38,570 nucleotides of DNA from contig QHSZ01000069.1 of NCBI GenBank assembly GCA_003220595.1, positions 1 to 38,570 on the forward strand, written 5' to 3'. Source of the DNA: Candidatus Rokuibacteriota bacterium (GTDB lineage Bacteria > Methylomirabilota > Methylomirabilia > Rokubacteriales > CSP1-6). Shown here piece after piece: positions 34,277 through 38,570 of this stretch. Positions within the stretch are counted from its first letter, which is position 1; each line of letters opens with the position of its first letter. A program made the translations under genes and the position numbers. The notes under the pieces are model-generated. The model did not search any database, had not been told where the DNA came from, and worked only from the letters and a program-made list of their open reading frames with translations.

Positions 34277-34306
34277 TTGACACCCCGGTCGCCTCCCGGC
34301 TACACT
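34277..34306 (+). promoter_or_regulatory. Consensus-like sigma-70 promoter of the acyl-CoA synthetase/liv operon
   Basis: Perfect TTGACA (34277-34282), an 18-base spacer and TACACT (34301-34306). This is the best promoter match in the window. The start would be near 34313, giving a 25-base leader to GTG 34338 or about 61 bases to TTG 34374. Confidence 0.65.
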
Positions 34307-34337
34307 CTCGCCACTCGATTTACGCCCGCCTCAAGTA

Positions 34338-36329
34338 GTGGGAGCGTACGACCCGCAACGTCGCGGAGGCGATTTGGACGCACACGCGCATGGAACCGCT
34401 TCGGAGGTGCTCGATCCCGAGCGCGACACGTTCCCGAAGCTCGTCCGGCTCAACGCAGCGCAGCGCCCACGGAAGGTCGCGATCCGCGAGAAGGACTACG
34501 GGATCTGGCAGTCCTATACCTGGCGTGACTACTTCGAGCAGGCGCGGCTGATCGCGCTCGGCCTGGCCTCGCTGGGCTTCCGGCGCGGCGACAGGGTCGT
34601 GATCGTCGGCGACAACCGGCCCCAGCTCTACTGGGCGGTGATGGCCACGCAGGCGCTCGGCGGCGTGCCGGTGCCCGTCTACCAGGACGCGGTCGAGAAG
34701 GAGCTGGAGTACGTGGTGGACCACGCCGCGGCGCGCTTCGCCGTGGCCGAGGACCAAGAGCAGGTGGACAAGCTCCTCCTGGTCCGGAGCGCCTGCCCCC
34801 GCCTCGAGCGCATCGTCTACGACGACGCGCGCGGGATGCGCGCCTACTCCGAGCCGTGCCTGCTGAGCCTCGGCGAGCTCCAGGAGGCCGGGAAGAAGTT
34901 CGAGGTCGGCCAGCCGGCGTACTTCGATGCGGAGCTGGCGAAGGGCCGGGCCGACGACGTCGCGATCATCTGCTACACCTCGGGCACCACCGGCGTGCCC
35001 AAGGGCGCGCTGCTCTCGCACCGGAACCTCCTGGTGACCGCGCGCCACGCCGCCGCCGACGACGGCGTCGGCGCGGACGAGGAGATCCTCTCGTACCTGC
35101 CGATGGCGTGGGTGGGCGACCACATCTTTTCCTACGCACAGGCGATCGCGGTCGGGTTCACGATCAACTGCCCGGAGAGCGCGTCGACGGTCCTCCAGGA
35201 CCTCAAGGAGATCGGCCCGACCTACTTCTTCGCGCCGCCGCGCATCTGGGAGAACATCCTCACGAGCGTGATGGTCCGTCTCGAGGACTGCGCGTGGCCG
35301 AAGCGGCGGCTCGTCCAGCTCTTCCTCGGGCAGGCACAGGAGATCGAGCGCGCGCGCCTCGACCGCCGGCCCGTTCCCGCCTGGCGCCGGCTGCTCTACC
35401 CGCTCGGGCGGCTCCTCGTCTACGGGCCCCTCCGCGACAACCTCGGCATGCGACGCGTCCGCCGCGCCTACACGGCGGGCGAGGCGATCGGCCCCGAGAT
35501 CTTCGTCTTCTTCCGCGCCCTCGGCGTCAACGTGAAGCAGATCTACGGCATGACCGAGGCGAGCGTGTTCCTCACGATCCAGCGGGACGGCGACGTCCGG
35601 CTCGGCACCGTGGGCTCGCCGATCCGGGGCGTCGAGCTGCGCATCTCGCCGGAGGGCGAGGTCCTCTACCGGAGCCCCGGCGTCTTCCAGGGCTATGAGA
35701 AGAACGATGCGGCGACCCGGGAGACCATCGTCGAGGACGGCTGGGTGCGCTCGGGGGACGCCGGCTTCCTGGACGGAGACGGCCACCTCGTGATCACCGA
35801 CCGCGCCAAGGACGTGACCCGTCTGGCCGACGGGACGCTCTTCGCGCCCAAGTACCTCGAGAACAAGCTGAAGTTCTCGCCCTTCGTGAAGGAGGCCGTC
35901 TGCATCGGGCAGGACCGCCCGTACGTGACGGCGCTCGTCAACATCGACCTCACCGCCGTCGGGAACTGGGCGGAGCGCCGGAACATTGCATACACGAGCT
36001 ACGCCGACCTCGCCCAGAAGCCCGAGGTCTACGAGCTCATCGCCCAGGAGGTGTCCCGGATGAACCGGAGCCTCGCGAAGGACGCCGTGCTGCGCGGCGC
36101 CCAGATCCGGAGGTTCCTGATCCTGCACAAGGAGCTCGACCCGGACGACGAGGAGATCACCCGGACGCGGAAGGTGCGGCGCGGGCACATCGCCCGGAAG
36201 TACGCCGCCCTCATCGACGCGCTCTACGGCGACCGCGACCACGTCGAGGTCGAGGCGAAGGTGACCTACGAGGACGGGCGGACGGGCACCTTCCGCGCCG
36301 ACGTCAGGATCCGTGAGGTCGTCGCGTGA
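34338..36329 (+). CDS. Long-chain acyl-CoA synthetase (AMP-forming)
   Basis: 663-residue adenylating enzyme of the large FAA1/ACSL-like group, activating fatty or related acids with ATP and CoA. The P-loop Y-T-S-G-T-T-G-V-P-K-G is near 212-222. The gating/adenine region is Y-L-P-M-A-W-V-G-D-H and Q-I-Y-G-M-T-E-A-S. The hinge and ribose Asp are in W-V-R-S-G-D-A-G-F-L-D and the core I-T-D-R-A-K-D-V-T-R. The C-terminal T-R-T-R-K-V-R-R-G-H-I holds the catalytic Lys. GTG 34338 gives the full frame; TTG 34374 has GGAGG 4 bases upstream and may be the real start, 12 codons shorter. Its stop overlaps livG (GTGA). Linking a synthetase to a LivGHM importer suggests import and vectorial activation of an acid. 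Confidence 0.9.
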   Translation: MGAYDPQRRGGDLDAHAHGTASEVLDPERDTFPKLVRLNAAQRPRKVAIREKDYGIWQSYTWRDYFEQARLIALGLASLGFRRGDRVVIVGDNRPQLYWAVMATQALGGVPVPVYQDAVEKELEYVVDHAAARFAVAEDQEQVDKLLLVRSACPRLERIVYDDARGMRAYSEPCLLSLGELQEAGKKFEVGQPAYFDAELAKGRADDVAIICYTSGTTGVPKGALLSHRNLLVTARHAAADDGVGADEEILSYLPMAWVGDHIFSYAQAIAVGFTINCPESASTVLQDLKEIGPTYFFAPPRIWENILTSVMVRLEDCAWPKRRLVQLFLGQAQEIERARLDRRPVPAWRRLLYPLGRLLVYGPLRDNLGMRRVRRAYTAGEAIGPEIFVFFRALGVNVKQIYGMTEASVFLTIQRDGDVRLGTVGSPIRGVELRISPEGEVLYRSPGVFQGYEKNDAATRETIVEDGWVRSGDAGFLDGDGHLVITDRAKDVTRLADGTLFAPKYLENKLKFSPFVKEAVCIGQDRPYVTALVNIDLTAVGNWAERRNIAYTSYADLAQKPEVYELIAQEVSRMNRSLAKDAVLRGAQIRRFLILHKELDPDDEEITRTRKVRRGHIARKYAALIDALYGDRDHVEVEAKVTYEDGRTGTFRADVRIREVVA

Positions 36330-37123
36330 GCCTGGCGCGCCAGCCGGCCGCGGCGCGCCCGCTCCTCGAGGTGCGGGGCGTCAGCGTCCGCTTCGGCGCG
36401 CTGCTCGCACTGAACCGCGTGAGCCTCGAGATCGGGCGCGGCGAGATCGTGGCGATCATCGGCCCGAACGGTGCCGGGAAGACGACGCTCCTCAACGTGA
36501 TCAGCGGCTTCTACCACCCGTACGAGGGACGGATCGTCTTCGAGGGCCGGGACCGCACGCGGCTCGCCCCGCCCGACGTGGCGGCGCTCGGCATCGCCCG
36601 GACCTTCCAGAACGTCGCCCTCTTCAAGGGCATGACCGTGCTCGACAACATCATGACGGGGCGCCTGCTCAAGATGCGGGGGAGCTTCCTGCTGGAGGCG
36701 GTCTACTGGGGGCCCGCCCGGCGTCAGGAGCTGGCGCACCGCGCCGTCGTGGAGCGCATCATCGACTTCCTCGAGATCCAGGCGATCCGCAAGACCCCGG
36801 CGGGGCGGCTGCCGTACGGGCTCCAGAAGCGCGTCGAGCTCGCCCGCGCGCTCGCCGCCGAGCCGACACTCCTCCTCCTCGACGAGCCGATGGCCGGCAT
36901 GAACGTCGAGGAGAAGGAGGACATGTGCCGCTTCATCCTCGACGTCAACAGCGAGTTCGACACGACCATCGCGCTCATCGAGCACGACATGGGCGTGGTG
37001 ATGGACATCTCCGACCGCGTCGCGGTCCTCGACTACGGCCGGAAGATCGCCGACGGCTCGCCCGACCACGTCCGCAAGGACCAGGCGGTGCTCGACGCCT
37101 ACCTCGGGGTGAGCCATGGGTGA
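36326..37123 (+). CDS. livG: LivG, branched-chain-type ABC ATPase
   Basis: 265 residues. Walker A G-P-N-G-A-G-K-T is at 46-53, with A-R-T-F-Q-N-V-A-L-F (Q-loop). The LivG-type signature is L-P-Y-G-L-Q-K-R-V-E-L-A-R-A-L, Walker B L-L-L-L-D-E-P-M-A-G-M-N and the H-loop I-E-H-D-M-G-V-V-M-D-I-S-D-R-V. It resembles the truncated LivG at the window start (same E-H-D-M...I-S-D-R and D-G-R-K-I-A / Y-G-R-K-I-A-D patterns) more than the LivG at 8574. GTG 36326 overlaps the synthetase stop. It overlaps livH by 8 bases. Confidence 0.93.
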   Translation: MSLARQPAAARPLLEVRGVSVRFGALLALNRVSLEIGRGEIVAIIGPNGAGKTTLLNVISGFYHPYEGRIVFEGRDRTRLAPPDVAALGIARTFQNVALFKGMTVLDNIMTGRLLKMRGSFLLEAVYWGPARRQELAHRAVVERIIDFLEIQAIRKTPAGRLPYGLQKRVELARALAAEPTLLLLDEPMAGMNVEEKEDMCRFILDVNSEFDTTIALIEHDMGVVMDISDRVAVLDYGRKIADGSPDHVRKDQAVLDAYLGVSHG

Positions 37124-38054
37124 GATCCTCTACGGTGTCTTCGTGGCGCCCTTCCGCGACATGGCGGGCTCGCCCGCCTTCCTCGCGGAGGTCGTGATCG
37201 GCGGCGTCTTCGCCGGCCTCCTCTACTCGCTCGTGGCGCTCGGCTTCGTGCTCATCTTCAAGGCGTCGGGCGTCTTCAACTTCGCCCAGGGCGTGATGGT
37301 CCTCTTCGCGGCCCTCACGCTCGTGGGCCTGCTGGAGCGGGGCCTGCCCGTCGTCGTCGCCCTCGTGCTGACGGCTCTCGTCATGGTGGCGCTCGCCTTC
37401 GCCATCGAGCGCGCCGTGCTGCGCCCGCTCGTCAACCAGGAGCACATCATCCTGTTCATGGCGACGATCGGGCTCAACTTCTTCCTCGAGGGCTTCGGCG
37501 AGATGGTCTGGGGGGCGAACGTGAAGAAGCTCGACGTCGGCATCCCCGACCGCACGTTCGTGATGGCGGGGATCCAGGTGAATCAGCTCGAGCTCTTCGC
37601 GGCGGTGACGGCGGCCGTCCTGGTCGCGGTGCTCGCCGTCTTCTTCCACGGGACGCGCATCGGGCGGGCGCTCCGCGCCGTGGCCGACGACCACGAGGCG
37701 GCGCTCTCGATCGGCATCCCACTCAAGACGATCTGGGTCATCGTCTGGTCGGTCGCGGGCATCGTGGCGATGGTCGCGGGCATCATGTGGGGCGCCAAGA
37801 GCGGCGTGCAGTTCAGCCTCTCGCTCATCGCGCTCAAGGCGCTGCCCGTCCTGATCCTGGGCGGCTTCACCTCCGTGCCGGGCGCGATCGCCGGCGGGCT
37901 CATCGTGGGCGTCGGGGAGAAGCTCGGCGAGGTCTACTGGGGCCCGCTCGTCGGCGGCGCGATCGAGAACTGGTTCGCCTACGTCGTGGCGCTCGCCTTC
38001 CTGCTGTTTAGGCCGCAGGGCCTCTTCGGGGAGAAAATCATTGAGCGCGTGTGA
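37116..38054 (+). CDS. livH: LivH, branched-chain-type ABC permease
   Basis: 312 residues. After a 25-residue N-terminal extension, G-G-V-F-A-G-L-L-Y-S-L-V-A-L-G-F-V-L-I-F-K-A-S-G-V-F-N-F-A-Q-G is the LivH hallmark. About eight hydrophobic segments follow. The coupling loop R-A-V-A-D-D-H-E-A-A is near 188-197, with G-G-F-T-S-V-P-G-A-I-A-G-G at 249-261 and an ending L-F-R-P-Q-G-L-F-G. ATG 37116 lies inside the livG end. The next gene, livM, starts 12 bases after its stop. Confidence 0.92.
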   Translation: MGEILYGVFVAPFRDMAGSPAFLAEVVIGGVFAGLLYSLVALGFVLIFKASGVFNFAQGVMVLFAALTLVGLLERGLPVVVALVLTALVMVALAFAIERAVLRPLVNQEHIILFMATIGLNFFLEGFGEMVWGANVKKLDVGIPDRTFVMAGIQVNQLELFAAVTAAVLVAVLAVFFHGTRIGRALRAVADDHEAALSIGIPLKTIWVIVWSVAGIVAMVAGIMWGAKSGVQFSLSLIALKALPVLILGGFTSVPGAIAGGLIVGVGEKLGEVYWGPLVGGAIENWFAYVVALAFLLFRPQGLFGEKIIERV

Positions 38055-38066
38055 GCGACGAGCAAA

Positions 38067-38570
38067 ATGATCTACCGCGAGGCCGGCCAGTTCAAGACGA
38101 CCTACGCGAGCGACCAGGCGGTCTTCCCGATCGTCCAGGACCGGGTCGTCGTCGCGCTCGCGGTCGTGGCCGCGTTCGTCGTGCCGCCGCTGGTCGCCGA
38201 CGAGTATTGGCTCCAGGCGGTCCTGATCCCGCTCCTCGTTTACTCGCTCGCGGCGCTCGGGCTGAACCTCCTGACCGGCTACGCCGGCCAGCTCTCGCTG
38301 GGGACGGGCGGCTTCATGGCGGTCGGAGCCTACGCGGCGTTCAAGCTCGCGACGGCGTTCCCCCAGCTGAACATCATCCTCGCCTTCCTGCTCTCGGGCG
38401 CCGCCGCCGCGGCGATCGGTCTCGTGTTCGGCATTCCGAGCCTCCGGATCAAGGGCTTCTACCTCGCGGTGGCGACGCTGGCCGCCCAGTTCTTCCTCAT
38501 CTGGCTCTTCAACAAGGTGCCGTGGTTCGTGAACTACGCGTCGTCGGGCACCATCACCGCGCCGCCGCGG
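38067..38570 (+). CDS. livM: LivM, branched-chain-type ABC permease (5' end only)
   Basis: First 168 codons; the frame runs off the window end. ATG 38067 follows A-rich AGCAAA without a clear ribosome site. Translation M-I-Y-R-E-A-G-Q-F-K-T-T-Y-A leads into a hydrophobic helix and the LivM motif G-L-N-L-L-T-G-Y-A-G-Q-L-S-L-G-T-G-G-F near 74-92. Then L-R-I-K-G-F-Y-L-A-V-A-T-L-A-A-Q-F-F, the conserved periplasmic-side segment, is near 131-148. The N-terminus before the first helix is about 25 residues, as in aromatic-acid-type LivM. The rest of the operon (livF, livK) presumably lies beyond the window. Confidence 0.9.
   Translation, partial: MIYREAGQFKTTYASDQAVFPIVQDRVVVALAVVAAFVVPPLVADEYWLQAVLIPLLVYSLAALGLNLLTGYAGQLSLGTGGFMAVGAYAAFKLATAFPQLNIILAFLLSGAAAAAIGLVFGIPSLRIKGFYLAVATLAAQFFLIWLFNKVPWFVNYASSGTITAPPR

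Overview
The window is very GC-rich DNA (about 70% by eye) packed with co-directional genes, many joined by ATGA, GTGA or TGATG stop/start overlaps. The content is mostly ABC importers (LivFGHMK, NitT/TauT and peptide types), acyl-CoA dehydrogenases, CoA ligases and transferases, ETF, a B12-dependent acyl-CoA mutase and crotonases. This suggests a soil or subsurface heterotroph living on organic acids and amino acids. Candidatus Rokubacteria/Methylomirabilota or a GC-rich proteobacterium would fit, but no rRNA or other phylogenetic marker is present, so this is a guess. I see no tRNA, rRNA, CRISPR array, insertion sequence, phage gene or origin. No gap between genes exceeds 300 bases.

Layout. 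(1) 2-4604, plus: end of livG, livF, a phenylacetate-CoA-ligase-family enzyme, a class III CoA-transferase and an acyl-CoA dehydrogenase. This looks like an uptake, activation and oxidation operon for an organic acid. (2) 4640-5368, minus: a thioredoxin-fold protein lacking the nucleophilic Cys. (3) 5472-10012, plus: a complete livK-H-M-G-F importer behind a perfect TATAAT box. (4) 10078-11504, plus: trpD and a small membrane protein. (5) 11708-22483, plus: a HutC/GntR regulator with a perfect 16-bp palindrome upstream, then etfB, etfA, acyl-CoA dehydrogenase, mutase large subunit, branched-chain aminotransferase, HIT protein, mutase B12 subunit, a second acyl-CoA dehydrogenase and a NitT/TauT-type ATPase with two permeases. 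(6) 22598-23096, plus: two small unknown genes, one secreted and one with a possible zinc site. (7) 26518-23118, minus: a peptide-type ABC binding protein and two permeases, divergent from an FAD amine oxidase (26590-27771, plus). (8) 30584-27819, minus: a NitT/TauT-type binding protein and a two-gene membrane module of unknown function. (9) 30809-32406, plus: two crotonases, one lacking the usual Glu pair and one resembling the ring-cleaving BadI/MenB group. (10) 32703-34097, plus: an AzgA-type purine permease, followed immediately by the decayed 3' end of a livM. (11) 34338-38570, plus: a long-chain acyl-CoA synthetase with livG, livH and the start of livM, behind a consensus promoter and an inverted repeat.

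The main point is region 5. The mutase large subunit looks like methylmalonyl-CoA mutase in length and motifs. However, the two residues that separate isobutyryl-CoA mutase from methylmalonyl-CoA mutase (Phe for Tyr, Gln for Arg) are both of the isobutyryl type, at Phe79 and Gln197. With a branched-chain aminotransferase, two acyl-CoA dehydrogenases, ETF and a dedicated regulator, the operon reads as a branched/linear C4 acyl-CoA interconversion and oxidation module, not a propionate pathway. Other unusual items are the tandem hairpin repeat between icmA and ilvE, the livM relic, a good sigma-54 motif match before the purine permease, and the unexplained membrane module at 27819-29602.
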